This document shows, in pieces, positions 45,278 to 53,937 of a stretch of DNA of 53,937 nt (the first letter of the stretch is position 1; the number at the start of each line of letters is the position of its first letter). A program made the translations under genes and the position numbers. Source of the stretch: Lewinellaceae bacterium SD302. Lineage in GTDB: Bacteria; Bacteroidota; Bacteroidia; Chitinophagales; Saprospiraceae. Below the pieces are notes generated by a model. That model was not told the origin of the DNA. It searched no databases and saw nothing but the letters and a program-made list of their open reading frames with translations. The stretch is taken from the NCBI GenBank assembly GCA_002591745.1, contig PDLQ01000031.1, positions 1-53,937 on the forward strand, in the 5' to 3' direction.

Positions 45278-45892
45278 ATGCGTAAATACCTGAACATTGG
45301 AGCAGTGCTCCTACTCCTTATTGGATTTCCCACTGCCTCTTACTACTATATGAAGGATGGGTGGAATTACCGGGTCCGGGCGATCGAAGCCCAGGGCGAC
45401 TATGGTAAAATGCCTTCCCTACAAGATTTGGCCCCGCTACGAGGTAAGTTGCCTGAGAAACTGCGTGGCAGCATGCTGGTGGTGGGATGGCTGGACAAGG
45501 ACAACCCCTCTTCTACGGTTAGCTACGGCCAAACACTGGACAGTCTTTTTCAGCAGTTTTACGCCAGCCCCAATCTATACTTCACGACGATCACCAACGG
45601 AGACGCCGCTTTTGTGGACAGCTTTGCTGACTCCTACGAACTGCCCGAAGATGATATGTTGAGCTTTCTGCGCTCCGATGAACCACTGAAAGCATCTGGT
45701 CAGTCTTTCCAACTTCCGGCCGAAGCAGGATTGGAACCGCTCGTAGCTCTGGTGGATAGCTCACTGACGATTCGTAAGCATTATAATCTTAGTAAGCGGG
45801 ACGAAACAATCGGTCTGGTCCAGTTGATCTCCCTGATCATTCCATTACCGGAGAAGGCTGACATCATTCGGGCTCCAGAAAAAGAACTTTAA
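45278..45892 (+). CDS. Membrane-anchored SCO/thioredoxin-fold-like protein without the CxxxC motif
   Basis: 204 residues with one N-terminal membrane anchor (YLNIGAVLLLLIGFPTASYY). The position in the cox cluster and the outline (LRGKLPEKLRGSMLVVGWLD, a putative SCO-like strand, and a C-terminal VALVDSSLTIRKHYNLSKRD segment) recall SCO copper chaperones, but the CxxxC and the distal His that bind copper are not present; there are no cysteines at all. Either a degenerate SCO relative or a thioredoxin-fold assembly factor. Assignment is tentative. Confidence 0.5.
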   Translation: MRKYLNIGAVLLLLIGFPTASYYYMKDGWNYRVRAIEAQGDYGKMPSLQDLAPLRGKLPEKLRGSMLVVGWLDKDNPSSTVSYGQTLDSLFQQFYASPNLYFTTITNGDAAFVDSFADSYELPEDDMLSFLRSDEPLKASGQSFQLPAEAGLEPLVALVDSSLTIRKHYNLSKRDETIGLVQLISLIIPLPEKADIIRAPEKEL

Positions 45893-45908
45893 AGAACGAG
45901 AACGCTGT

Positions 45909-46517
45909 ATGGAAATCCCGAGAATTAATCCCTATCCCGGCCTGACGGCCTACCCAAAGAAAGAAAAGGGTCTCAAAATAGCGGCCTGGATCGTCTCGGC
46001 AGTCGTGCTTGTACTAGTCGGCGTAATGCGGCAGTATAAACTGCCGGTACCCGAAAATTGGGATGTCACCTTTTTGCCAGCGGTGAACGCTATCATCAAC
46101 GGGCTGACGGCCGTAGCCCTTTTAGCTTCCCTTTACTTTGTTAAGCAAAAGAACTACCTGGCTCATCGCAACGCTAATGCTGTGGCCCTGGGACTCTCCG
46201 TGTTGTTTTTAGCCTGCTACGTTGCTTATCACTTCACCAGTCCGGAGGTGGTTTACGGCGATCTGGATGGTGACGGTATGCTATCCGCAGCAGAAAGCGA
46301 GGCAGTGGCGGGTATTCGGCCATTGTATCTGACAATATTGCTTTCGCACATCTTTCTGGCCGGCATCATTCTACCGTTCATCCTGTTTACCACCATCAGG
46401 GCGATTGCCGGAAAATACGCTGAACACCGTAAAATGGCGCGTTGGGTCTGGCCGTTATGGTTTTACGTGGCGCTGACCGGGCCGATCGTATATTTGATGT
46501 TGAGTAAGTATTACTGA
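45909..46517 (+). CDS. DUF420 membrane protein with an EF-hand loop
   Basis: 202 residues, five membrane helices, DUF420 family (CtaM-like proteins that assist heme-copper oxidase biogenesis). Typical segments: NWDVTFLPAVNAIINGLTAV, LSHIFLAGIILPFILFTTIR and WPLWFYVALTGPIVYLMLS. In the loop between helices 3 and 4 lies DLDGDGMLSAAE (residues 118-129), which matches a canonical EF-hand calcium loop with Asp at 1, 3, 5, Gly at 6 and Glu at 12. Lies 17 bases after the SCO-like gene. Confidence 0.82.
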   Translation: MEIPRINPYPGLTAYPKKEKGLKIAAWIVSAVVLVLVGVMRQYKLPVPENWDVTFLPAVNAIINGLTAVALLASLYFVKQKNYLAHRNANAVALGLSVLFLACYVAYHFTSPEVVYGDLDGDGMLSAAESEAVAGIRPLYLTILLSHIFLAGIILPFILFTTIRAIAGKYAEHRKMARWVWPLWFYVALTGPIVYLMLSKYY

Positions 46518-46581
46518 TGTACTATCTGTGGGCTTAAGGCCATCTCGCTGTTCGTACATCATAAATAGTAAATCCTTCGGA

Positions 46582-46857
46582 ATGCAACGATTCACTTTGT
46601 TTCTCCTTTTGTTGGTATTCTTCGCCCTGCCGGAATTGGCGGCCCAGTGCCCCATGTGCCGTGCTACGGCCGAAACCAATCTTGCCAACGGCGGCACCGA
46701 AGGACAGGGCTTAAATAACGGCATCATGTATATGCTCGGCATGCCTTACCTCGTAATCGGGACTATCGCCTTTTTCTGGTGGCGCAATCGCAGGAAAGGG
46801 GCCGATGCCGGTACCTCAAGGCCCAAGCCTCTGCCCGGTGATCAGCACTTAAATTAG
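46582..46857 (+). CDS. Small membrane protein with CPMC motif
   Basis: 91 residues from the ATG at 46582 (the frame is open to 46528). Signal peptide MQRFTLFLLLLVFFALPELA, then AQCPMCRATAET, a CxxC pair exposed to the periplasm, and one membrane helix (GIMYMLGMPYLVIGTIAFFW) with a basic tail. Such short CPMC proteins regularly accompany cox genes in Bacteroidota; a role in copper handling or redox assembly is inferred. Confidence 0.7.
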   Translation: MQRFTLFLLLLVFFALPELAAQCPMCRATAETNLANGGTEGQGLNNGIMYMLGMPYLVIGTIAFFWWRNRRKGADAGTSRPKPLPGDQHLN

Positions 46858-46858
46858 T

Positions 46859-47992
46859 GTGTTGGCCGATCTGCTCATTGTAGAGCTTGCTTCCGTATTG
46901 GCTGGCCCGGCCGTCGGACAATTCTTTACGGAATTGGGGGCCAGGGTGATCAAAATTGAAAATGCGACCACCGGTGGCGACGTAACCCGTAACTGGAAGG
47001 TCAGCGGTGAAGACCCGGATAAAAAGGATAGCGCCTATTTCAAAAGCATAAATCACGGTAAAGCCAGCCGGTTTCTGGATTTCGGCGATCCGACGGACCG
47101 GGAGTTTGCTTACGAGTTAATCCGTCATGCCGACGTAGTCATTTCCAATTTCCCACTCAGGACGGCCATAAAAGTCGGGATGGAGCCGGAGCGGTTGCTG
47201 GAAATGAACCCTACTTTAATTTTTGCCCAACTGGATGCCTTCCCGCCGGGAAACGAAGATCGCCCGGCCTACGACATCGTATTGCAGGCGGAAACGGGTT
47301 TTCTTTCCATGACGGGCACTACCTCTGGAGAAATCTGCCGGATGCCGGTCGCCCTGATCGATATTTTGGCGGCTCATCAACTGAAAGAAGGTATTTTGCT
47401 GGGGCTGCTAAAGCGTGAACGCAGCGGCAAAGGCGGGTTGATTCGAACCAATCTCTATGATTCCGCCCTGGCGTCATTGGCCAATCAGGCTACGAATTAT
47501 TTGGTGGCTGACAAAGTAGCAGTGCCCATGGGGAGCCAGCACCCGAACATCGCTCCTTACGGCGATATCTTTGTTACTTCCGACGGAGAACGAATTGTAT
47601 TGGCCGTAGGGAGTGACCGGCAGTTTAGCGACCTCTGTCAGTTACTCGGCATCACTGATATTCCGAAAAAACTAAGAACCAATTCCGCCAGAGTAACCAA
47701 CCGGAGTGAATTGATTGACTTGCTCGCTCCAAAGTTGGCCGCTATTGAGCTGCAACAAACTTTGCTACTTTGCCAGGACAAAAAGGTACCCGTAGGTCAC
47801 ATAAAGAATATGGCCCAGGTATTCGCTACCGCTGAGGCGCAAAGGCGCTTACTGATTTATCCGGACGGGGAGAAAACTGTTCGGACGGTCGCCTTTGAAA
47901 TGGAAGGAGAACCCATAACGGGAGAAATACAAGGTCACCAGGCAAGACCGGAAGAAGATTCGATGGTGGAAAATGAAAGAGAGAAATTTTAA
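46859..47992 (+). CDS. CoA-transferase family III (CaiB/BaiF) protein
   Basis: 377 residues. Transfers CoA between acids; family motifs are LLIVELASVLAGPAVGQFF...LGARVIKIE at the N-terminus, the catalytic Asp in PAYDIVLQAETGFLSMTG, and AGEI/ICRMPVALIDILAAHQL. Starts at GTG 46859 (TTG at 46862 alternative), one base after the upstream stop, so it may be translated by coupling although functionally unrelated to respiration. Substrate unknown. Confidence 0.85.
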   Translation: MLADLLIVELASVLAGPAVGQFFTELGARVIKIENATTGGDVTRNWKVSGEDPDKKDSAYFKSINHGKASRFLDFGDPTDREFAYELIRHADVVISNFPLRTAIKVGMEPERLLEMNPTLIFAQLDAFPPGNEDRPAYDIVLQAETGFLSMTGTTSGEICRMPVALIDILAAHQLKEGILLGLLKRERSGKGGLIRTNLYDSALASLANQATNYLVADKVAVPMGSQHPNIAPYGDIFVTSDGERIVLAVGSDRQFSDLCQLLGITDIPKKLRTNSARVTNRSELIDLLAPKLAAIELQQTLLLCQDKKVPVGHIKNMAQVFATAEAQRRLLIYPDGEKTVRTVAFEMEGEPITGEIQGHQARPEEDSMVENEREKF

Positions 47993-48123
47993 AGACGCTG
48001 CAAACCAGAAATCGGCGCAAGAGCAGAGGACAGATGTAGGGTGAGGTATTGAGAATTGGAAAGTTTTAGCCAGCCATAAGGTTATTGACGCAAGCCAGGT
48101 CCTTGTGATTTTTCTCTCATTCT

Positions 48124-50349
48124 TTAAAAGTAGTATCCGAAGTGCAGGTTGTAGTTCTTACTACCGTCGCTAGGGTCATATTCCGCATTGAATTGTAGCG
48201 GCCCCAGAAAGGTGTCGGAACCAAGGGTAAGGGCAAATCCGGAAATATTCTCGTTGAAGCGATCGGGGTTCAATAGCCCATTTTCCAGACGAACCAAACG
48301 TTCTTCGGAGATGGCGTAGCGGCCATATTGATAGTGCAGGCCGATAAAATTATTGTTGCCTGCCTCAAGGCGGAGACCAAAAGCGGCCGTTACGAATCCG
48401 CTGACGGCCAGTTCCATGTGCCGTTTTCCGTAGACGTTGAAAAAGAAGGGCTCTTTGGCAAGCGGGCGGCCCAGGTAGAGCTGATTGAGGACATTGCGGC
48501 GGTTATGCTGAACAAAGCCACCAGCCAGTTCCAGGATTCCGGAGACTTTTCCGATCAGCTTATTGACTTGGCGATGGGTAGCAGTGACGACTAAGTTACT
48601 GCCGAGGTCATTGAAGTCGGCGTCGGTCTTTTTTTCCCGGCCACCAAGGCTCCTTTGGACGTAAATGTCGGTGCGAGCTCCCTTGCGGGGGAAGATTGCC
48701 CGGTCGTAAGTATCACGGACCAATTCAGCGTAAAAGGCTTGGCGATTCAGGATGTTTTCGGTGGGAACCAGGGTGATGAAGCGGTCGTTACTGCTCAGGT
48801 TTTCGGAAAAAAGCCCGGCTTCGAGGTAGCGATTTTCGCCAAGCCCGGAAAAAGCAGCCAGGCGGCTGGTAAAGTGGTGGGCGCGGAACTCGGAAATTAA
48901 ATCATCTCCATCATAGAGGCGACCAGGGTAAAAATTGGCTGAACCGCTGAGGTGGACACCAATACTGGGGCGCGTTTGGGTATAGAGAATGTAGTCTAAC
49001 GAAGCACGGGGAAACTGGGAAATACGGGCATCGAAAGAAAGCAGACTGCCGTTGCCAATTACGTTTCGACCGGATAAATTAACGAGCATGGCGATCTCGT
49101 AGTCACTATCGTAGGAAACACTGAGCCGCATCTGCCAGTCGAGTACCGGTTTCGCACTGATTATAAGCTCGTTCCCGTCTACGGTGGGAAGGAAAGAGAA
49201 GTTGATCAGGGTGAAAAAATTGGAGCCGTAGAGTTTATTGATCTGGTTCTCGAGTTGGTCATTGGTGACCAGACCAGGTATGCCGAGATAAAATAGCTTT
49301 TCCAGGATACGGGTAGCCGCTGGGTCATCACATTCAAAGCGGACTCCGGTGAGAAAAAGGCTGTCGGCCTCTATCTCTTTGCGTTCCGGGGCCTCCATCG
49401 GAACGGCAATACCGGAGGATTCTAGTTGTCGGATCAGTTCGGGCAGGGCTGCCCGGGTGGAAGCCGCACCTAATTTTACGATACTGTCGGCAGAGTCATA
49501 ACTGATGGCCGTAAATTCGCCGAGGTCGGGGTCGATAATGAAATCAGCCAATTCGCGCTGTTGTTCGTTATACTTGATGCTACCGAAATCGGCGGTTTGT
49601 TGGAGGATACTGATGATGTTGTTCAGTTCCTCTTTTTTGGCTAGTGGAGCACCGACATCTACGGCCAGTACCAGATCCGCACCAAGGTCAATGGCGTCGG
49701 AAGCTGGAAGGTTGCGGACCACCAGCCCATCCACTAACAGACGGTCTTTTCCCTCGGCGTCGGTCACGGAAACCGGTGCGAAGATGGAAGGAATAGCCAT
49801 GCTGGCCCTTATGGCATGTTGGATTTCGCCATCGCGAAAGGTGTAAGCTTCTCCGGTTACGATGTCGGTGGCGATGGCCCGAAAGGGTAGGGGGAAGTCG
49901 TCGAAAGAACTGGCATTGCGGGCTGGAGAGAAAAGTAAGGATAGTAATGTCTGAATCTTCCTCCCTTCCAGCAGACCACGCGGCAGGACAATTCCTCCGG
50001 TATCGATGGGAAAGGAAAGCTGATACCCCTGGGAAAGTCGGCGCTGCTCGATCGGTACGAAGGAAGAGGCGTAGGAGTCGCTGAAATAATCCGTCCAGCT
50101 AATATCTCCGGCGATGCGTTTGAGCTGACTGGGAGAATACCCGATCGCGTAGAGACCGCCCACGATGGAACCCATACTGGTGCCGCTGACGAGGTCGGGA
50201 TAAATACCCGCATTTTCCAGCTCCTGGATGACGCCGATATGGGCCAGCCCTTTGGCACCGCCGCCGCTAAGGGCAAGGCCGAGGGTAGGACGGTCCTGGG
50301 CAGAGAGTAGATTGGCGGCGAAGAGAAGGATCAGAAAAACCTTATTCAT
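48124..50349 (-). CDS. Patatin-like phospholipase with POTRA and outer-membrane beta-barrel
   Basis: 741 residues from the ATG at 50349, which begins a signal peptide (NKVFLILLFAANLLSAQ); longer starts fall inside the upstream gene. Patatin domain: LGLALSGGGAKGLAHIGV (oxyanion loop), catalytic Ser58 in VSGTSMGSIVGG and Asp in LVDGLVVRNLP. Then a POTRA-like region (~360-430, GVRFECDDPAATRILEKLF) and a C-terminal surface-antigen barrel ending in NLHFGYYF with terminal Phe. This PlpD-like type places a lipase at the outer membrane. Overlaps the next upstream gene by 8 bases. Confidence 0.88.
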   Translation of the reverse strand: MNKVFLILLFAANLLSAQDRPTLGLALSGGGAKGLAHIGVIQELENAGIYPDLVSGTSMGSIVGGLYAIGYSPSQLKRIAGDISWTDYFSDSYASSFVPIEQRRLSQGYQLSFPIDTGGIVLPRGLLEGRKIQTLLSLLFSPARNASSFDDFPLPFRAIATDIVTGEAYTFRDGEIQHAIRASMAIPSIFAPVSVTDAEGKDRLLVDGLVVRNLPASDAIDLGADLVLAVDVGAPLAKKEELNNIISILQQTADFGSIKYNEQQRELADFIIDPDLGEFTAISYDSADSIVKLGAASTRAALPELIRQLESSGIAVPMEAPERKEIEADSLFLTGVRFECDDPAATRILEKLFYLGIPGLVTNDQLENQINKLYGSNFFTLINFSFLPTVDGNELIISAKPVLDWQMRLSVSYDSDYEIAMLVNLSGRNVIGNGSLLSFDARISQFPRASLDYILYTQTRPSIGVHLSGSANFYPGRLYDGDDLISEFRAHHFTSRLAAFSGLGENRYLEAGLFSENLSSNDRFITLVPTENILNRQAFYAELVRDTYDRAIFPRKGARTDIYVQRSLGGREKKTDADFNDLGSNLVVTATHRQVNKLIGKVSGILELAGGFVQHNRRNVLNQLYLGRPLAKEPFFFNVYGKRHMELAVSGFVTAAFGLRLEAGNNNFIGLHYQYGRYAISEERLVRLENGLLNPDRFNENISGFALTLGSDTFLGPLQFNAEYDPSDGSKNYNLHFGYYF

Positions 50350-51385
50350 ACCGTACACCATTTTTCTCCAGGATGAAGGCATCTGGTGTAAACTCGCGGC
50401 GAACGCGGGTAAGGATATCTTTAAGTTCCTGCTCCGTTTTAAAACGAACCTGGACACCGACCCTGGTCAGTTGATTGCTCTCCCGAGTGTAGGGTTCGTA
50501 ACCGGCCTCGGAAATACGGCGGACGTTTTTGCGGACGTTGGCGGCCTGACCGAGACGGTAAAGACCGATTACGGCAGTACCTTCTTCCGGCGGCAGGTTG
50601 TTCGCGGGGGGAGACTGGTTGACGACCGGAGGCTGCTCGGGCAACTCGCTACTGGTCTCCGGGAGTTCGATATCGTTCACTTTCGGCGGAGGCACGTTTA
50701 CCCGGTCGTTGGGCGGAGGCGGGAGTTGACGCTCCATTTTAGCGACCTCCGCTTTTCCGTCGCGCCAGTACACATAAGACCAGCCGGTCACAAAAATGAC
50801 GCCGGTGACGAGGGCAATGATCCAGATGTTTTCCCGGATGAAGCCCCAGACAGCGGTTAAAGGCTCCGGTTCTTTTTGCATTTCCCGAAGGCTGTTCGGG
50901 CTGGGAATCGTTGTCGGAATCGCCTGGCCGGCCGTAGGGGCGCTAACGGGGTTTCGCTCGGTACGAATGATGGGAGCCAAGGCGACGTCCGGCAAACCAA
51001 AGGTCGACTTGTCGAGGTTATAATCACCGGCATTAAAGCGTATCTCACCGGTATGGTCACGGAAAAGGCGGCCGATGCCTTCCAGGGTAACCATACGTCC
51101 GGCGTCGATTTCGGCGTGAAGGCCAGTGACGAATTTGTCGATATTGTCTTCAGCGGATTCTGGTCCCGGCAGCGGATACTCGCGCAGGTAACGGGCCAGG
51201 CGGCCGTCGTCCAGTTTCAGGTTAGCGTTGAAATCCACCCTTTTGGAAGGAGGTCTGCTGCGTCCCTCGATGGTACTGACCATTGCCGGCTGGGCCTGGA
51301 GGCGGAAGGTGCCGAAACGAGGTAGGGCAACCTGGCCTTCGTCGGTAAGGACTTGAAGGATAGCTTGGCTGAGATTGGGATGCAT
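50342..51385 (-). CDS. HU/CCDC81-like N-domain, membrane helix and SPOR-domain protein
   Basis: 347 residues. Residues 1-~130 resemble the paired HU-CCDC81-like domains of Bacteroidota cell-division-linked proteins (LSQAILQVLTDEGQVALPRF, and the second unit LHAEIDAGRMVTLEGIGRLF). One membrane helix (IWIIALVTGVIFVTGWSYVY, ~188-207) precedes a Pro-rich linker and a C-terminal SPOR domain (AVIGLYRLGQAANVRKNVRR ... VRFKTEQELKDILTRVR), which binds denuded peptidoglycan. So the N-domain would be cytosolic and SPOR periplasmic. Upstream partner of the patatin gene with overlapping stop/start. Confidence 0.8.
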   Translation of the reverse strand: MHPNLSQAILQVLTDEGQVALPRFGTFRLQAQPAMVSTIEGRSRPPSKRVDFNANLKLDDGRLARYLREYPLPGPESAEDNIDKFVTGLHAEIDAGRMVTLEGIGRLFRDHTGEIRFNAGDYNLDKSTFGLPDVALAPIIRTERNPVSAPTAGQAIPTTIPSPNSLREMQKEPEPLTAVWGFIRENIWIIALVTGVIFVTGWSYVYWRDGKAEVAKMERQLPPPPNDRVNVPPPKVNDIELPETSSELPEQPPVVNQSPPANNLPPEEGTAVIGLYRLGQAANVRKNVRRISEAGYEPYTRESNQLTRVGVQVRFKTEQELKDILTRVRREFTPDAFILEKNGVRYE

Positions 51386-51514
51386 TTAACGAAGGTAATG
51401 AAAGTGATAACGCTTAAATTCCATTTCAGCAACTGATTTTTCCTATTCAGCCGGTTTCATTTATTTTTTTGGGGCTAGTACAGCATTTTGCAAGGTAGAA
51501 ATATCCATACGTTT

Positions 51515-53937
51515 ATGAGAGTGCTGATTTCCATTGTTGTTTACCTGACAACTTTAAGCTTTGCGAATTCGCAGTCTTGTACGGCTGCTTTTGGGTTTGG
51601 ACCGACTGACATCACCATTGAATTCATGGACCAATCTACCGTTGGCCCAGGTGATCAGATCGTCTCATGGTCCTGGGACTTTGATGACGGCACCGGGTCT
51701 TCTCAGCAAAACCCTACGCATACATTTCCAGAAGCGGATAGGTACGACGTTGTGCTAGAGATTACAACTCAGAACGGGTGCAATAGTGAAATTGAGATCA
51801 GGATTGAAACCTGCGTCCTCTCCACCTCCCTAAATGTCGGCGACTGCAATGCTGCGGGAGATGTACCGGTTATGGTTACTATAAATGACGTATACGATAA
51901 CGCCGATGAAATATTTGTTTCGTTGGATGGTACGGAAGTGCCCGGTAGTCCATTTGAGATCGATGAGGAAAGCCCGGTAAGTTTGAACCTGATCGTTCCA
52001 GGTGACGGGCTGGAGCATCAATTAACGATCTTGTCCGATGACATTGAAACCTGTGGAACGGAGTTATTCTTTAACGTGCCAGACTGTAGTTCGGATTGTT
52101 TTCTTAGCTCATTTGAGGTAAGTCCTGCCGGAGGGGGCGTTCATAACGTGAATGTCGGCGGAGACTTTTTTAGTCCCGAGCAGATAACCATTGAGGTAGG
52201 AGATTTGGTTCGCTGGAGCTGGATTGACGGAGGGCATACAACTACTTCCGATGCAACCAGTGGACCTGATAGTTGGAACTCCGGACTAAGAGGAAACGGA
52301 GCGACCTTTGAAGTCAACATTACGAATCCCGGGCTCCATCGTTACTATTGTATTCCTCATGGTGGTCCTAACGGAGCGGGAATGTCTGGCCAGATTGTGG
52401 CAAATTGTCCGTCAAGTGGCAATTTTACCCTGGACCTTACTTTCAACACCAGCCAAGCTAATGCCCAAGGGTACAATATCCTGGTTGATGGACAAGTGCA
52501 ACCCGGTGGCCCGTTTTCGTACAGTGGAACTGGCATGCAGAGTAATCAAATCTCAATAGCCGGGGATGGAGTGATTCACTCCATCGTGATCAGAGATGTT
52601 GCTGATCCGACTTGCGATGTTGAGAGAATGTATCAAGCTCCAGATTGTGGTGCTGCACCAACTTGTCAATTAGAGGTAGAGGCTAGTGAAAACGGCGGAT
52701 GTAACCCTAGTAATGAGGTTGAATTGTTAATAACGATCAACGCGGTCAATCCAGGAAACAACGGCTACCAGCTGCGATTGGATGGCAGCTTGCTGGGCAC
52801 CTTCCCTTACGGCGGTGCCACGACGACTCAGGTAATCAACGTGGCCGGCGATGGTCAATTGCACCTGATCGAGGTGAGGGACGTTGAGGACGCGGCCTGT
52901 ACGGCAACGACGACGATCACGACGACGGACTGCTCCATTCCCTGCGGGCTATCCAACCTGTCGGCTTCAACCGGTGGCGGTACGGTCCACCAGGTGGAGG
53001 TACGGGATTTTGATTTTTTACCAGAGCAGATCACGATCGCGTCGGGGGACCGGGTGGAATGGGTCTGGACAGGAGAAGTGGCGCACACGGCGACCTCGGA
53101 TGCGACGAGCGGGGCGGATAGCTGGGACAGCGGATTGCTGGGTCAGGGGGCGACCTACCTGAGTCCGGAACTGTCGGCGGGGGTTCATCCTTACTACTGC
53201 GTTCCCCACGGAGCGCCCGGCGGGGTGGGCATGAGCGGCACGGTGACGGTGCAAGCGGACTGCGACAATGGTTCGGTGGCCGTCAACCTGAGTTTCAACA
53301 GCGCCGGGACGGGTGTGAACGGCTACGAGGTGCTGGTGGACGGTCAGATGGCGGGCACCTTCAGCTACTCCGGTACTGGCAACGAATCGGCCACGGTACT
53401 GGTAGCCGGTGACGGTCAGTCACACACGATCGTGGTACGGGACGCGGACGATACGACCTGCAGCGCCAGCACTACGGTGACGACGCCGGACTGCAATGCA
53501 CCGACCTGTCAGTTCAGTAATCTGACGGCTACGGAGACGGGCGGTTGCCAGGGCAATCAGTCGGTGAGCGTGACGGTGAGCTTCGCCCAGAGTGGTGGCT
53601 CGGCCGGTGGATATCAGCTTCGTTTAGATGGTGGCCTGATTGGAACCTATCCCTACGCCGGAGCGACGACGACACAAACGATTGACGTAGCTGGTGACGG
53701 TCAGCCACACCTTATTGAGGTGAGGGACGTTGAGGACGCGGCCTGTACGGCAACGACGACGATCACGACGACGGACTGCTCGATCCCCTGCGGACTGACG
53801 AACCTGACGGCCTCGACGGGTGGCGGTACGGTCCACCAGGTGGAGGTACGGGATTTTGATTTTTTACCAGAGCAGATCACGATCGCGTCGGGGGACCGGG
53901 TGGAATGGGTCTGGACGGGCGCAGTGGCGCACACGGC
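51515..53937 (+). CDS. Secreted PKD and cupredoxin repeat protein (partial, no stop in window)
   Basis: Open from ATG 51515 to the window end, over 807 residues. Signal peptide RVLISIVVYLTTLSFANSQ, then a PKD-like domain (~25-95, IVSWSWDFDDGTGSSQQNPT) and alternating Ig-like and plastocyanin-like domains. Each cupredoxin has a complete type 1 copper set: His in GGHTTTSD or VAHTATSD, then Cys-x2-His in YYCIPHGG or YYCVPHGA and Met in GAGMSG or GVGMSG. Two full copper domains are seen and a third begins at the end. Part of the DNA repeats with an 846-base period. Probably a large surface or secreted adhesin-like protein, with copper binding inferred from the ligands. Confidence 0.88.
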   Translation, partial: MRVLISIVVYLTTLSFANSQSCTAAFGFGPTDITIEFMDQSTVGPGDQIVSWSWDFDDGTGSSQQNPTHTFPEADRYDVVLEITTQNGCNSEIEIRIETCVLSTSLNVGDCNAAGDVPVMVTINDVYDNADEIFVSLDGTEVPGSPFEIDEESPVSLNLIVPGDGLEHQLTILSDDIETCGTELFFNVPDCSSDCFLSSFEVSPAGGGVHNVNVGGDFFSPEQITIEVGDLVRWSWIDGGHTTTSDATSGPDSWNSGLRGNGATFEVNITNPGLHRYYCIPHGGPNGAGMSGQIVANCPSSGNFTLDLTFNTSQANAQGYNILVDGQVQPGGPFSYSGTGMQSNQISIAGDGVIHSIVIRDVADPTCDVERMYQAPDCGAAPTCQLEVEASENGGCNPSNEVELLITINAVNPGNNGYQLRLDGSLLGTFPYGGATTTQVINVAGDGQLHLIEVRDVEDAACTATTTITTTDCSIPCGLSNLSASTGGGTVHQVEVRDFDFLPEQITIASGDRVEWVWTGEVAHTATSDATSGADSWDSGLLGQGATYLSPELSAGVHPYYCVPHGAPGGVGMSGTVTVQADCDNGSVAVNLSFNSAGTGVNGYEVLVDGQMAGTFSYSGTGNESATVLVAGDGQSHTIVVRDADDTTCSASTTVTTPDCNAPTCQFSNLTATETGGCQGNQSVSVTVSFAQSGGSAGGYQLRLDGGLIGTYPYAGATTTQTIDVAGDGQPHLIEVRDVEDAACTATTTITTTDCSIPCGLTNLTASTGGGTVHQVEVRDFDFLPEQITIASGDRVEWVWTGAVAHT
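52871..53937 (+). repeat. 846-bp (282-codon) internal tandem repeat in the cupredoxin protein
   Basis: The stretch from GAGGTGAGGGACGTTGAGGA at 52871 recurs at 53717, in frame. The first ~65 bases and the ~125 bases ending at the window edge are almost identical between copies, while parts between (for example 52935-52970 versus 53781-53816) differ, and homologous but diverged units lie further upstream. The second copy is cut off by the window end. Confidence 0.85.

Noticed and set aside
47505..47780. CAAAGTAGCA-like boxes inside the CoA-transferase gene (also near 3400 in the symporter gene)
   Set aside because: They fall within conserved codons (Lys-Val-Ala and similar) with no array or inverted partner structure outside the coding frame, so chance is the simpler explanation.

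Overview
The window is a chromosomal segment of a Bacteroidota bacterium, most likely of the class Saprospiria (Lewinella-like; this placement is inference). Evidence: a Bacteroidota-type 5S rRNA, promoters of the TTG / TAnnTTTG type, few Shine-Dalgarno sequences, a six-gene alternative complex III (ActABCDEF) joined to a heme-copper oxidase cluster, a HEPN-tailed sulfite reductase, and lineage-typical proteins such as a CCDC81-like HU/SPOR protein.

Layout. 1-472: end of an rRNA operon (23S 3' end, 5S, terminator). 587-3596: a FemAB/GNAT-like acyltransferase and a sodium:solute symporter. 3762-7623: a compact cassette of three diverged paralogous proteins of unknown function followed by a trypsin-like serine protease; candidate novel effector/protease system. 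7977-13722: assimilatory sulfate reduction and siroheme genes (sulfite reductase, SUMT, precorrin-2 dehydrogenase, APS/PAPS reductase, ferredoxin-NADP reductase), preceded by a leader with an intrinsic terminator and containing a REPIN-like palindrome. 13801-16393: four tandem small-peptide genes on the minus strand, divergent from a 505-residue helical-repeat protein; this looks like a propeptide/receptor arrangement and is my best candidate for an undescribed system. 16970-19591: ABC-F ATPase and a conserved unknown. 19710-23056 (minus): HdrB-like and HdrC-like iron-sulfur proteins with an S23-type four-helix-bundle gene wedged between them, plus a DUF4442 protein. 23302-24099: an enoyl-CoA-reductase-like SDR.

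24426-46857 is one long respiratory island: succinate dehydrogenase (sdhCAB), alternative complex III (actABCDEF), cytochrome oxidase (coxB, coxA, ctaB, two coxC-type genes, subunit IV) and accessory membrane proteins. Electrons from succinate enter the quinone pool through SDH, pass to ACIII, then to the oxidase. The three sub-operons (sdh, act, cox) each have a TAnnTTTG promoter and, about 60-70 bases upstream of it, the same palindrome TAGACnnnGTCTA followed by AATAAG, suggesting one shared regulator. Oddities include a C-terminal OmpA domain on CoxB, a roughly 100-residue His/Asp-rich tail loop in ActF, an EF-hand loop in the DUF420 protein and an extra heme domain on ActA.

46859-53937: a CoA-transferase family III protein, a patatin-like outer-membrane phospholipase overlapping a HU/SPOR-domain protein (minus strand), and a large secreted PKD + cupredoxin repeat protein that runs off the end of the window.

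Spacers hold several families of palindromic repeats: a 16-bp box (consensus TGCTACTTTGAAGTCA) that bounds AATGATC-rich arrays, GTAAGACCG arrays, GACAAG/CTTGTC hairpins and one REPIN. No CRISPR array, prophage, transposase or tRNA gene was seen.
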